64,000 bases of DNA from Straminergon stramineum (lineage: Eukaryota; Streptophyta; Bryopsida; Hypnales; Calliergonaceae). Position numbers and translations under genes: made by a program. Position 1 is the stretch's first letter. Every line of letters starts with the position of its first letter. Positions 23,491 through 34,901 of this stretch are shown here, in pieces. The notes under the pieces are model-generated. The model worked only from the letters and a program-made list of their open reading frames with translations, ran no database searches and was not told the DNA's origin. The stretch lies in the NCBI GenBank assembly GCA_963920665.1, contig OY987265.1, forward strand, positions 6,081,001 through 6,145,000, given 5' to 3'.

Positions 23491-25105
23491 TTTCCAGGCA
23501 ATTGCAACCACCAAGACCCAACAAAAGCTTTTACAATTTAATACTACGAACCATGCTCAACTACCTTATTCAAACGGTATTAGGGTCTGTTACCTTACTT
23601 CTGTCGGGATCTCGCGCGCGCGTTTTGCCTCTTGCTGTTTCTCTTTCTCCTTGTCTGTGCTCCACCCTCCCAGCCAGGCCCATGTTTGATTGTTAATTTC
23701 TGACCCGCATCGAATTTCAGACCCACAATTCTTCCGAAGGCCGGAGTGCGCACCATCACTACCAAAGGTAACAATCACAACTCCTCTTTCTGTGAAGCAT
23801 TAGGATCACTTTCCTTTGAGCTTTCTCGCTCCTTGTTTCACAATAGTTTGAAGAGCGAGATTGCCACTTTGCAGTCAACGCAACTCCCAAATTTCATTTC
23901 TTGGCCTACTGTTGTTGTCGATGGTTTGCTTGTGTGCTTGCAGTCGTGTCGGTATGGAGGGTTGCGGGATGTGGAAATTGTGATTTTCCGGGTAATCCTA
24001 ATTTGGTACCAACTGGGTTTTATCTCGGAGGGCATCCCTCAAGCTGAAAAATGCAATTTTATGATTGGCAATCCGAGTGTGATTCGAGACACATCATGAA
24101 TTTTTTCTTCAACGGAGAATTCGTGCATGGGTATCACATTTCAGCGATTCCTGGCTAATTCGGTGGCACTTGAGACTTCGAGATTGCTGCCTGCAATTGC
24201 CATGATTTGTAGGCCTGGGTAGTGATTGCATTATTATGTTTAGATTTGTGTCCTCATGGTGAGATTGTGAGATGCAGCGACGGCTGAAGAGATCGAAACT
24301 AGAAAGATGAGAGTCGAAGGGTTTAAGGGTTTAGGGTCAGATTTTGTGGTAGTTGGGCCAAGTGGAGAGGCAGTATGGTATGGTAACACAACCCATGGCC
24401 TGGCTAGGGCTCCTTGACTCCTCCCTGGGTTTCGTGCTGCCTTTTAGCTTCGGGGACTTGTCTTCAGCACGCTCACCGAGGAAAAGCCAGCAGACTTTCA
24501 AGCTTCGGAGCCCTCTTCGGGTTCACCACCGGATTCCCTGCCTTGTCTTTGCCGTGGGTTCTCTGTCTTCGCCTGGGTTTTCCTCGGGAACCCTCGTGTT
24601 GTTGATCGTGATTTCTGGCCAATGCAGCTCGTGCTCTTGTCCTCTTCCCGGCGTCGTGCTGGGTCTTGGCCTCGAATTTCCGAAATTTTCCCCTCCCCCG
24701 TCCTTTGTCGTTCTGTGGCTTGATCTCGGTGCTGGGGTCTGGCGTTTTGATTCTCCTTGTCGTGAGCCGCAATCTGCTCGGTTTTGTCGCCGTGCGGTGG
24801 TCTGCTCTTCGTCATCGTGCCATGTCAGCGGGATATTGTTCAAAATTTTTAGTTCTCTACTACAGTATTCGTGGTCGTGAAGAAGATTTTGCGTGCGAAG
24901 TTTTAACTGCTCCGCTTCACATTCACCCTGCCTGCCGTTTTCACCTTCCATTCGCGTTAGAGAGTAGTACAGAAATGCGTGCACCTTGTAATTGAAGCTG
25001 CCGCATTTGGCTTTTTTTGGATCCGGAGAATCTATTTCACGTTTTCTCTCAGGTGATCCTCGCCGCGCTGCACTACTCTTGTTGCCTTTGTCATTCCTCT
25101 ATAGA

Positions 25106-25416
25106 ATCTCTCGAAATTGGATGTCTTGCTCTTGTTGCTGGTGTCGTTCCTCTCTACAGCCTTTTTCTTTAGTTCCTTCATCGAAAAGCATTGGAATTCC
25201 TGCTCAGTTTCCTAAATCCAGAAGACTGGGAGCTTACTTAGAGTTTGGAGTTTTGTAGCGATCTCTCGTATTGGATGTCTTGCTCTTGTTGCTGGTGTCG
25301 TTCCTCTGTAGTGTCTTTTTCTTTAGTTCCTTCATCGAAAAGCAATTGGAATTCCTGCTCATTTTCTTAATCCAGAAGACTTGGGGCTTACTTAGGGTTT
25401 GGAGTTTTGTAGCGAT
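25106..25416 (+). repeat. 155-bp tandem duplication in the leader
   Basis: Two head-to-tail copies (25106-25260 and 25261-25416) are about 90% identical. Shared words include TTGGATGTCTTGCTCTTG, GTTGCTGGTGTCGTTCCTCT and GGAGTTTTGTAGCGATC. The copy junction is clean (GTAGCG/ATCTCTCG). The segment lies just upstream of the inferred leader donor, so transcripts would carry both copies. Confidence 0.85.
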
Positions 25417-25543
25417 CGAGCATGCAGGATTGAAAGAGGTGAGCTTACTGACACAAGTGGATTCGCGTTCGAGAGCTTCATAACCTGCGCAGGTAAATCT
25501 CGTTCTCCATTCTCCATTCTCATTATCCACACGACACAAAAGG

Positions 25544-25656
25544 GGTGTCACACCTTCATGGAGAAAGACTCCTACTTGGCTCCTCCTTCCTCTCCACATC
25601 TTCTCAGTCTTCATAGAAGTTTCATTCTCGGAGAAGGTGTGACAACCCCTATTCTT
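25544..25656. mobile_element. Short TIR element in the 5' UTR intron
   Basis: Inverted ends AGGGGTGTCACACCTTC (about 25541) and GAAGGTGTGACAACCCCT (about 25635-25652) enclose about 75 bp that also partly self-pairs (CATGGAGAAAGACTC / AGTTTCATTCTCGG). TGTCACACC...GGTGTGACA are also typical LTR ends, so a very small TRIM or LTR relic is an alternative. There is no clear target duplication. Confidence 0.5.
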
Positions 25657-25884
25657 TATAGGTGAATTGCTCTTATTGATCCCTAGATTGCCCGTTCGTT
25701 CCCTGTTGCATTTCGAGATAGTGAAAGTGCAAGTTTGAAGAGAGTGCTTTGAGGGGATGCCATCTGGACCATTGTACAAGATAAACACTATGCAACAACG
25801 GTGGTCTGTCATTTTCTATATATTTCATTATATTGTGGAGGTGGTGGTTGTTGGACCCCTGACAATCTGATTGGATTGGATCAG

Positions 25885-27688
25885 ATGGATGAAGTGCGGA
25901 TTCGAGACTCGTCGATCAGCAAAAACATTGATCTCTACTTGGAAGAGCTGAAACGTGAGCAAGCAGCTCGTGAGAAGCAGAATGCCGAGCGTGATAGGTC
26001 AGAGGTACTAGAATCGTTACGATTCTTAGCGTTTTCCTTTTCGTGCATCACGTTCAGAATTGTCTATGCACTTATTCTTCATTCTCAAGAAGATTGATCA
26101 TTGTTGAATATAGAGTTTTTTGTGCTGTTCTTCGACTGCAGAACGACAGATCGGGCAATGGGGCCATGAGCCTAGATGAAAGAGAAGGTGCAGGGGAAGA
26201 AGATGAAGAGGATTGGGAAGAAGAGTATCTGATGCTTGACCTCGATGATGTTTTCCATGGGGCACCAGTTCCTAGCTTTGCATACACTCTTTCTGTAAGT
26301 AAAAACCTTTGAAATGCACTTCACATTTGAAAAGTGTGGGTTAAGCATAAATTTTTACCAAGCAAATTATAGGTATTTGAAAAGGGAATGGACGGCCGTC
26401 TACCCCGTCTAGCTTTAATTACCACGTTAGAAGCACAATGCGTGTAATATGGAATGTTGTATAGATGGCATCGGATAATAAGGCAAAAAACATGTATGTA
26501 AATTTGTGCACCTTTTAACGAATTTGGTGTTAAATTGTTAATTTAGTTACCATACTGCATGTGTCGAGTTGTGATTTCTAGCCTAAATTTTCTAGCATTC
26601 TTTGAAGTTTTGTACTGTCGAAGTCCAATAATTTGACCTTGGCATGGTACTTTTGATATTCGGTGCATTCGATTATTCTCAATTATATATACACTTTCTT
26701 CTTTTGCTTTTCAGGGCTTGGATACATTAAATCCGATACTGACTCTTGATAATGGGCTCAAGTTGGTAAGAACCTTCTGCAATGCTTTTTGATCCTTGTC
26801 CGCATTGAACATGGTAGTAATCTCATGGATGGTTGTCTGTTGGGATCTGTTTTCCTAAACCACATGTTTCTTCATGTATGCAGATTGGTCATTACGTGGA
26901 GACGATAGGCACCGCTGTTGTATACTCTGAGAAAGGTACGTATATAATTTAGCCTTCTTTCATGGTTTCATAAAGTTTATCTCATCATTTAAAGCATTAT
27001 TGGATGCAGATGGCATTTTGCTGAAAGCACAACTTTTGTGAAAGGATTATCATTTGTTCTGTGATCTCTATTGACACTTCTATCTCTATTGAAGTTGGTG
27101 GTGGTGTGAAAATTTTCTGTTGACATTTAGAACACCGTCTACTGTGCAGAGAATGAGGCACCAGCTGATAGATGGGAACTTCCACCACCTGCTGATCCAA
27201 ATGTTGTTAATAATGAGAAGAGACCTCTGAAGCGGATTCGAGGGGTGTGTAAGTTGGAACGAAAATTGAAGTTTTGTGCCATGCCCATTGCTTACGCACC
27301 AGCAAGAGATGACACGTCCATGGGAGATACCTCATTCATGAAGACAGCGGGGGCAGATGATGCATCGCTCGTAAATGCCGTGCAGACGCAAGGTGCAAGG
27401 CCGCCAGAGGATGGTCCACCGGAAAATGCCGTGTTGACAGAGGATGAATTGCTTAGAAATGACATATTGATATATGGTACTTCTGCTGAAAGCGCCAAGC
27501 TAGGAGAGGATGTTTCACTTGAAACTATCAGATCAGCGGATGATGCTCTGTTGGAAAATGCCCGGTCAATGGAAGATGTATCACTTGAAATCGCCAGACC
27601 TGAGGTAAATACAACACTGGAATATGCCAGGGCGGCAGAAGATGTATCACTTGAAAATGCTTTGCCGACGGAGGACACCTGTAAATAA
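25885..27688 (+). CDS. GTF3C6: TFIIIC small subunit with triple-barrel domain (GTF3C6-like)
   Basis: Exons 25885-26004, 26142-26294, 26715-26765, 26884-26935 and 27150-27688; all GT-AG, phases consistent, 304 residues. The parts in order are: a charged N-terminal helix (residues ~1-40, ELKREQAAREKQNAERD), an acidic linker (GEEDEEDWEEEY), then the TFIIIC triple-barrel signature of about 60 residues: YLMLDLDDV, then LSGLDTLNPILTLDNGLKL, then IGHYVETIGTAVVYSE. It continues with a conserved-looking WELPPPAD and a basic KRPLKRIRG. Family members belong to the RNA polymerase III factor TFIIIC, which binds tRNA and 5S gene promoters in the nucleus. The C-terminal ~130 residues are unusual (see the 11-residue repeats). 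The start is the first ATG after the acceptor at 25884 and agrees with the conserved N-terminal helix. The gene appears intact and single-copy in the window. Confidence 0.85.
27503..27667 (+). repeat. Five tandem 11-residue (33-bp) repeats in the TFIIIC subunit tail
   Basis: The C-terminal tail reads as consecutive 11-mers: GEDVSLETIRS, ADDALLENARS, MEDVSLEIARP, EVNTTLEYARA, AEDVSLENALP. An isolated related unit (ADDASLVNAVQ) lies further upstream near 27354. The consensus is (x)EDVSLExARx with alternating acidic and Leu/Ala positions, compatible with an amphipathic helix. At DNA level the units are 33 bp and diverged, so the expansion is not recent. Confidence 0.8.
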
Positions 27689-28362
27689 TGCATTATCTTT
27701 CAAGAGTTATGTGTTCATGCTCCAGAATTTGTCAGGTGCTGTTGATTTGGCTGGTTGTTTTCCTTAAAACCTCTTCATTGATGACTACCAGTAGATCTCT
27801 CGCAGTTTGGTTTCGTGATTGAAGAATCTCAAACTGTTGTCATGGAATGTAGTAGTCTCGGTGGCAGCTACAATCAAGCAGATGCACGGTTTAGAGAAGT
27901 ACTGTTCAATGATAGAAATTGATGCATGACTTCAAGTTTTGAGCATCCGCTGTCGGTCCGCTGCCAAAACCGTCCTTCCATCAATAAAATGTACCATATG
28001 AAGAATACATTGCAGATTTGGTCCGTGAGTTTCATTCTTTTCCTATTTACGTGACCTTCCATGTGTCGAAGGTCTTTCACCTCAGAAGATGTCTGAGTTT
28101 GTGCCAAGAAAGAATTTAGATCATCTTTTAACAAGAACAGTGTGACCATGAGGCTGTCTACTGCAACCAAACCCTAACCATGTCGTGCAGTGTGAATGCA
28201 ATTGTAGATAGGATTTGGAAACTTGGATTCAGAAACCGGAGAGTTGATGCCATAGTTTGGGTCCAAAGGACAGAGCCAATAAAGTTGTGCAATAGGAAAT
28301 ATAGAAAATTTTGTGTCTTAAGAGCCAATTCATTGAAAATTTTTTGGACTCTAAACTCTTAA

Positions 28363-28586
28363 CCCATAAATGACAGAGTGGACATTTTTTGTTTGATGAA
28401 TGACAAGGAATTCTCTTGCATAGGATAGAAGTGCAACTATTCATCCTGTAAATTAGGGGTGGAAAGTGGAGATCTTCTACAATAGTTTGACTTCCACTAA
28501 GCATTTTTGGGATTTTTTTTTGTATCTATGATTCTCACAGTATCAAAATAGATGATTTTCATAGTCACCAGTCCATCCTTTTAGTG
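28363..28586 (+). mobile_element. TTAA-flanked MITE, family C (copy 4)
   Basis: TTAA (28359-28362) precedes CCCATAAATGACAGAG. The right end CATCCTTTTAGTG is followed by TTGA (28587-28590), a one-base change from TTAA. At 224 bp it aligns over its whole length with copy 3 at 21485 (AATGACAAGGA, AGAAGTGCAACTATTCATCC, AGTCACCAG). Non-coding. Confidence 0.7.
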
Positions 28587-28732
28587 TTGAGGACAAACTT
28601 GAAATTTCACATAGTTCTTGACTAAGCAAATGTAGTTCCAATAATCTACTTTTCTCTTCCTTGTTTTTTCCAAAACTATTGAAGTTGTAATTTTTTTGAC
28701 ACTTTGAAGATTGCCCCCCTAGAAAGCATAAT

Positions 28733-29677
28733 TCCTAAAAGGACCAAGTGTCCGTTCATTGTACACAAAAAATCTCGGTGAGGTTCCTACAAAGTCATTT
28801 TTAATCGGATGTTCATGAAAATTGGATACAACATGTAAACATGTACCTCCTTGTTGAAAATCTAATTTTTTTTGATTGGGTGCCTGGATCAAAATTTATG
28901 CTGCCCTGAACTTTTCGGGCAGCTTGGGCAATTGAAGAATCTTTGGGGAATTTTTTGCAAAAAAGATCATAAACTCCTGAAATTTGACATGTATGTAACT
29001 AATAAAATACGGCATAAAATTTTTTTGTCCTCAAATCACATTCTAAGAGGAGTCAAACTATGTTAGCTATGTTGGAGCAATTTCAAGAAAAAATATTTTC
29101 TTCTAACTTCAAGTCCTATTATCTCGGAATAGGTGAAGTCAAAATTCTTGAAATTTTATCCACACATTCCAAAGCTTTATATTTAACTTTCTAGATTTAA
29201 CTTTACTGTCTAGATTTCATATTATGAATTTCCTCATTGCACAAGAAATCATCAAAAAAAAGACTAGTGTACTGCCAATTCACCTAACCTCCTTGCATTG
29301 CAAGCTGATTTAGAGTAAGCTAGACTCCATATTTGCTTCTAAAATTTTTCATGACTGAACCTAACATCATATACTTTTGAATGTTCAAAACCCTCATTTT
29401 CTTGTAGAGCAAAAATTTTATTCCAAAAGGCCCCGAAGTTGTTGACCTTGTTTTGCAGGAATGAAAAAAAGTTTTTTTTTCCACTTCAAAAATTAGAATC
29501 TTTCAATCTGCACGGTCATATGGGCTGAAGTTTTTTCCACACTTTGATAAAATACTTTACTTCAATTTTTTATGGTTGAAGTTTCAAAAAAAATTCAATT
29601 TTCATTTTTGAATAACATACCCAAAAGCTGTAGTTTTGGACAATGTCTCCCTAAGAAAAACCTCAGTCCTTTAGGGG
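28733..29677 (+). mobile_element. Family D element (forward copy)
   Basis: The left end TTCCTAAAAGGACCAAGTG and right end CAGTCCTTTAGGGG followed by TTAA (29678-29681) are the family D termini. The left flank is AT rather than TTAA, so that side is eroded. It is about 945 bp, matching the length of 7065-7983 and 62685-63610. No transposase; its only ORFs are short and A/T-rich. Confidence 0.55.
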
Positions 29678-29689
29678 TTAAAATACACT

Positions 29690-30180
29690 ACTTTAAAACT
29701 TTCGTATCAAATTTCTTGTAGTGTCAGTTCAAGGAGTAAATCAGTTACACTATGATGATTTATCACTATCATCTCCATTTTAAGCATTTTGTAATTACTA
29801 TATTTTTATTCATAAATAATTTAATAAAATAATATAAATTTCATTTTTCCATTTTTAATTATTAAAATAAAGATGAATTTTATATATATGCTACTATATG
29901 AGAAAATATTAAACTTTTAGAAGGTGTATTTTAATATAGAAACATATTGAAGTTTGACCAAACGGGAATATAGATTCTCTTTTAATTGTTAATCCATACA
30001 ATCCCAATGTCCTTACAAGGGACAAAATAGATTTTAAATAGGCTCTTGTAGTCTCAATTTTTGTCATGAATTTTCATAACTTTTGCATATGATATCCGAA
30101 TGTCGCATTCTTTGGTGCGTTAGAACCTCCTTTCACTTGCCAACAAGAAAATATGAAAATTTTACCAGTCTAATAATAGT
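29690..30180. other. AT-rich DNA without recognisable feature
   Basis: Highly A/T-rich filler with no long ORF and no match to the repeat families in this window that I can see. Confidence 0.5.
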
Positions 30181-30189
30181 ACTGTAACT

Positions 30190-31005
30190 AACTAGGCACA
30201 TAACTAGTCAGCAAAATGTGGCGGTTTGGAGGTACCCACGACTTGGTCTGCATTTGGGGAACGTGGATGGTCCTTTCCTTACACGTGCCAGGAAACTGAT
30301 TCGTTTCGAGAAGCAATTATTGGACGGACATTCTTTTCAATTCATGATATTACTCATTTATTACATAATCATGAAACGTGGCGTGATGCTACTCGCTGCG
30401 TTTCTTCAAAAGTCGCTGCCGACTGACTAGACCAGCTGCTTTCAAGCGACTGGTTCCTTTCCTAGGTGACCGGCTCCTTCGTACCACTTGCGAAGAATTG
30501 CTGCGCAAGTGCCCTCACGCGTCTCAAACCGCGTCGACTGTGGGGAAAAAAACCCAATAAGAGCAGCTCTTGGTGACGGAGAAGATCAATTCAGAGTGCA
30601 GACATGTTCTTGTTCACGGAGGAGGATCGTCTTGTGTGTGGCTTCGTGATCGTTCTAGTCATCCTTGGTGCCTCTCGGTAACCACGGACAGAGGATTGAC
30701 AGTAGTCACAGAGTTTGTGAGGATGTGAATTCAAGTCGTTGCCAGAGCTACTAGTAGTGCTGATCGATGGTCGTTTGTCATTGCAGCTTGTGATTGGAAG
30801 GCCGTGTATCTTGAAGTTAGAGACAGGGAGACGACGATTGTGGTAGAGTTTCTCGGTTGTGTGAGTGCAAGTTTGCAGGATATCGATTCGATCAGAAAGA
30901 AGTGAGAGGTCTGCGAAGAAGTTGGCACGGGAGACCTGTGCCGGGGAGATTGTGAAGCCACATGGAAGCGGAGTCGGACGAATTGTTGGACAAATTTCCG
31001 TGCCT
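30190..31005. other. GC-richer island of unknown nature
   Basis: Composition is balanced. Two overlapping plus-strand frames (70 codons from 30218, 66 from 30226) and a minus-strand frame (76 codons, 30731-30961) are open. None has a motif I recognise. The frame from 30226 (MEVPTTWSAFGERGW ...) reads more like a globular protein than the other two. It directly precedes the tandem hairpin array, so it may be the source region or leader of that array, or a transposon remnant. Confidence 0.3.
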
Positions 31006-31007
31006 TG

Positions 31008-31765
31008 TCATTAGAAATGCGAATCTTCCATCTTCCATCATCGATGGGTTTTACTGTCTGGTGATCGATGGAATGTTTTCATTTCTTTGATGAGGAGGTG
31101 TTAGCCTTGGGGACAGATTGGGTTCCTTGTCATCAGGAATGCAAACCTTCCGTCCTTCAACAGATAGGTTTCAATGGATGCAGGATGGAAGGTTGGCATC
31201 TTTGATGAGAAGGTACAAATTACTGAAGTTAGGGATTAATTGGGGGATGAATTTGGTTGGTGCCTTGCGATCACAAATGCAAACCTTCCATCCTTCAACA
31301 AATATGTACTGATGGATGTACCTATTGATGGGGGATAGAGGGTTTGCATTTCTGATGAATAAGGTGTAAACTTTGGGATTAATTTTTGGGACTAATTTGA
31401 CACCTTGCCATCAGGAATGCAAATTTCCAGTCCTTCATGAAATATTTGTCAATTTTGAAGGATAGAAGGCTTATATCTTTGAATATGTACAAAGTACAAA
31501 GTTTTGGGATTTATTGTGGGATAAATTTGGCACTTTGTGGATCACAAATGCAAACCTTCCATCCTTCAACAAATGGATGTACCAACTGATGAAGGGTAAA
31601 GGGTTTGCATTTTTGATGAGAAGGTGCAAATAATTAATTTTTTTTGGGGGGGGGGATATAGAGTACAAATCAGACACCTTCACATCATGAATGCAAATCT
31701 TTAGTCCTTCATCAAGTATGCAACAATTTTGAAGGACAGAAGGTTTGCATCCTTGATGATAAGGT
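31008..31765 (+). repeat. Six-unit tandem array of hairpin-forming repeats (~120-140 bp)
   Basis: Left arms containing AATGCAAACCTTCCATCCTT or variants occur near 31015, 31138, 31276, 31417, 31547 and 31689. Each is followed 30-60 bp later by its inverted partner (AAGGATGGAAGGTTTGCAT type) ending in TGATGA. Units 2 and 4 begin TCATCAGGAATGC while 3 and 5 begin GATCACAAATGC, so the array looks like a dimeric higher-order repeat of about 275 bp. The spacers (GGGATTAATTTGGG-like) are conserved too. It is non-coding in every frame that spans it. Confidence 0.8.
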
Positions 31766-32314
31766 AAAGTCTGATTTGTTCTTGACATTGAAATAATTGT
31801 CACTAAGGCTGTTCCAATAATAAAGGTAACTATTTTGATGTGTATTGCACAAAGACATGTTACATCTCATGGCTTGCATTTGTGTGGATCTGGATGGATT
31901 GCTGTGTGTACAATTGTGACTTAAGTCTAAACCTATTTTTGTGAATTGGAGAGGAGCCTTTTATTTATTTATATGACATGGATATTTTTATTTCTATAGT
32001 GTTTTAAGTGTTTAACACAGTAAGAATTCAATAAATTCAAAGGCTGATATGTTCCACTTACATAATTCCTAGTAGGATTAATCTTACATAGCATTCATAC
32101 ATGTGGTATGAGTCTACATTTTGCCTAATTTGTGACAATTATGGTTATCAGCATATATTTTGTAAAGAACTACTATGAACTTCAAATGTTTCTACATATC
32201 TAAATAAAAAGATATGTTCAATTGAGGAAAAAATTGAAGTAGAAACATGTCCAACTTAGGAAAACATTGGAGCAAAAATGGAAAAAAATTCTTTTAAATT
32301 TGAGGAGCACCTTA

Positions 32315-33391
32315 TTCCCTAAAGGAGATATAATGGATTTTTAGTAGAACTTTTTGAAACTTTCTCATTAGATAGAAAAACTTATTGGTTTTGTGAGAAA
32401 ATAATTTTTATTTCAATCGGTGCCTAGGAGAAATAGTTATAGCACGATAAGCCAAAATTTCAACTCGATGGGTAGAAAAATAAATCCATAAGAATTGAAA
32501 TGAAATTGATTTTTTTCTCTTATAGATTATTTTTTTTTCCTCCATATGAAGCCTTGATTCATTCCATTTGGATTAGAGATGTGAAAGTTACGATGAATCT
32601 TGTTTTTCAGGCATTATGAGCATGTTCTTGATAAAATACTTATAAGATTCATTTCTAAATGCAATTTCCATCAAAAAAAACTTGTTTGACAAGGTTAAGT
32701 TTTCTTGCTAGAACAATCTCTTTGTTGTGGTTATTGTAATCTTGGACTTACTTCTACTTAACAATTTTTTAAAGAATGAAAATCAAAAGATTTTTATTGA
32801 ATTTTTTTTCTATACTTTCAACACAATTCTTCAATGCAATTTTTTTTAAATTCAAAATCTATAGTGCAAAAAATTTCAACATAAGGTGGTCAAAGTCATT
32901 TGAAATTGCTAATTGAAATTTTTTTTCCAACTTTAAATACTAATATCTTCCAATCCAAATGTGCTAGTATGTGAGCCCAAGAATGCATGCTTATGAGCAT
33001 TGAGCCTACATTATAGGTACCTATAATATAAATCCCCCACACTATAGAAGGTGTATGTATCATAAACACCTATAATTTAGATATTTGTAACATATATATA
33101 CTATAATCATACTATCATAGATGGTTTCTATGGTATATGCACCTATAACATAGGTGTGTAGTATAATAGGCTCATGGGTTCACACTTCTATGCTTATATA
33201 ATAGCAACCCTCTCTTCCAATCTATTCGGTCAAACTTCATGAAAATTTTCTTATTTGGTCTAAGACAAGTAAAGTATAAGATCCTATAGTTACATTCTAG
33301 AAAAAATAATTTTTTGTTTTCTTGGGTGAAGGTAGCAGAAATGGCAATTTTGAGTGGTTTTTGACAGAAAATGGCCTTGCTTCTTTAGGGG
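32315..33391 (+). mobile_element. Family D element carrying a nested insertion
   Basis: Left end TTCCCTAAAGGAG and right end GCTTCTTTAGGGG followed by TTAA (33392-33395). Internal blocks match the long copy at 59655-61282: CTACTTAACAATTTTTT, and GATTTTGAGTGGTTTTTG-like sequence just before the right end. Removing the nested 257-bp insertion and its duplicated site leaves about 0.81 kb. Non-coding. Confidence 0.55.
32956..33212. mobile_element. Long-TIR MITE with 10-bp target duplication, nested in family D
   Basis: The direct repeat TCTTCCAATC flanks the insert exactly (32946-32955 and 33213-33222). Other family D copies show the corresponding sequence uninterrupted, so this is a genuine insertion footprint. 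The ends are inverted: GTATGTGAGCCCAAG...TTATGAGC on the left against GCTCATGGGTTCACAC on the right. The middle is an A/T-rich set of ACCTATAATA-type words. A 9-10 bp duplication with long TIRs fits a Mutator-type non-autonomous element. Confidence 0.75.
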
Positions 33392-33399
33392 TTAAATCT

Positions 33400-34900
33400 A
33401 CAATATAAAAGTTTTAATGTCTTGAGTGTATTTGAGTAGTAAATTTGTTGTTCAAAATTTTTTGCAAGTTGTAGTAACAGAAGTTACAAGTAGAATATGA
33501 ATCTTCTACCACTTGAAGAATATGTTATAAACTTTTAAAATCAATACACTATAGGCTTTCACAATGGGTGATAGATTCTATAGGAAACAATACATTTAAA
33601 ACCTTAAAAGAACAAACCATGATGCGTAAGTAGAGGTGTTCAAGAGTAGTCACTTTGCTAATTTACACAAGTTCTATGTAGGACACTTTGTAGTTTTTCA
33701 TGCATAGTTGGTTTGCTATTAGGAAAAAATAGATTTTCATTTTAGGTACTTTGTTGCTTCAAGTTATTTGTTCAAGAATTGAACTAGTGTGACAATCTAC
33801 CCTTGTAATAAAAGATACAAACATTTGACATTAAAAAGAAAGAGTCTAGCTACATAAACAATATTTTTATTCTATAGCAAATATATCTTTTATTTTATTT
33901 CAATAATAAATTGAACTATTTTCATTTCTAAATTTGGGGATATGAAAAATCTTGTAAGATTATCTATGGTTATTAGAGCATCACGTCTGTTGCATATGCA
34001 ATGAGCATAGGATGTCAAATGCAAGGTGAGCCTTTCAAATATCCTCCATACCTTCACATGCAATGAATCCCTCGTGCCATCATAGACAATGAAATTAATT
34101 CCACTACTATAGTTCCTTCAAATCAAAGTTTTCAACACAATGAGTGGATAGTCACTCTTTTGTTTTTTTCAATCAATTCATGATGGAATTAATTGTTTGT
34201 GTAAATCAAATATTGGGACCCCCTCCAACTATTCATATTTTTGGAAAGTTCTTGTGGTGGCAATCAATATGGGATATTGCCACTACATGCATTCATGACC
34301 ATATTTTATATTTGTATTTCGTATCATATTCAATACAACATTTTAGTACATTATTCTATATTCATATTATGTACAATCATCCCATATAGTATTATGTATT
34401 CATATTCCATATTTTACTCCATATCAGTGACATCAACAACCATTGATTTTGCCACAGATCAACGGCATTAGAGGGGGGAGCATTTACTTTAAAACCAAAT
34501 CAACAGCTCTGATTTTTCCATAGAGAGGATGGGGTGGTTAATTCCCCCAAAACAGAGTGTTCCATCAGCATAGGGGATAGTAAGTTTCAAGGACCCAGTG
34601 AAATTTTGATCGAGTCCATTTTGTAAAGACTGATTATCTTTATCATTATCATATTTTGGGCAACAATGTCGTACAACAAATTAATTAATTCCATGCATTA
34701 TTGTTTGTTCTTTGAGCTTTACCATTAAGCAAAAAGTCCTACTGAACTACATGAGTCCCATCTTCACTGCCAGAGCAAATCAAAGGCACTGACACTGCAA
34801 TACAAGATGATGACACATTCTGCGAACCTATCCTGGTTTTGTTGACGGTTTCTTCAGAGTCCAAATCTACAGCCCCAATCTCAGGACCATAAAGCGAAGT
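33400..34900. other. AT-rich intergenic DNA without recognisable gene
   Basis: Frames at about 34144-34471 are low-complexity (TATTCATATT words). No motif or repeat family was recognised. From 34.5 kb the composition becomes more balanced, ahead of the family B element. Confidence 0.45.
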
Positions 34901-34901
34901 A

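Larger units (their letters stand above)
23500..25884 (+). promoter_or_regulatory. GC-rich promoter/leader region of the TFIIIC subunit gene
   Basis: Composition rises sharply at about 23580 (TCTCGCGCGCGCG) and stays CpG-containing to about 25500. Frames up to 175 codons on plus and 153 codons on minus overlap each other at 24353-24984 and have Ser/Cys/Leu-rich or Arg/Glu-rich compositions without motifs, as expected from CT-rich leader DNA. A plausible leader exon ends at 25438 (GAAAGAG/GTGAGC), and the acceptor TTGGATTGGATCAG abuts the start codon at 25885. This implies an intron in the 5' UTR. A separate short gene in 23.5-25.0 kb cannot be ruled out. Confidence 0.35.

Noticed and set aside
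24353..24984. Overlapping long ORFs on both strands (175 codons plus, 153 codons minus)
   Set aside because: CT-rich, CpG-containing leader DNA keeps several frames open by chance; compositions are biased (Ser/Cys/Leu or Arg/Glu) and no motif or splice structure supports a protein.
25234..25812. 192-codon minus-strand ORF
   Set aside because: Spans the tandem duplication, the small TIR element and the inferred 5' UTR intron of the plus-strand TFIIIC gene; no motif.
27292..27693. 133-codon Ser/Ala-rich minus-strand ORF
   Set aside because: Exact antisense shadow of the repetitive last exon of the TFIIIC subunit.
31008..31765. Regularly spaced repeats considered as a CRISPR array
   Set aside because: Units are 120-140 bp, imperfect, with internal inverted repeats, in a plant nuclear context; no short identical repeats with unique spacers and no cas genes.
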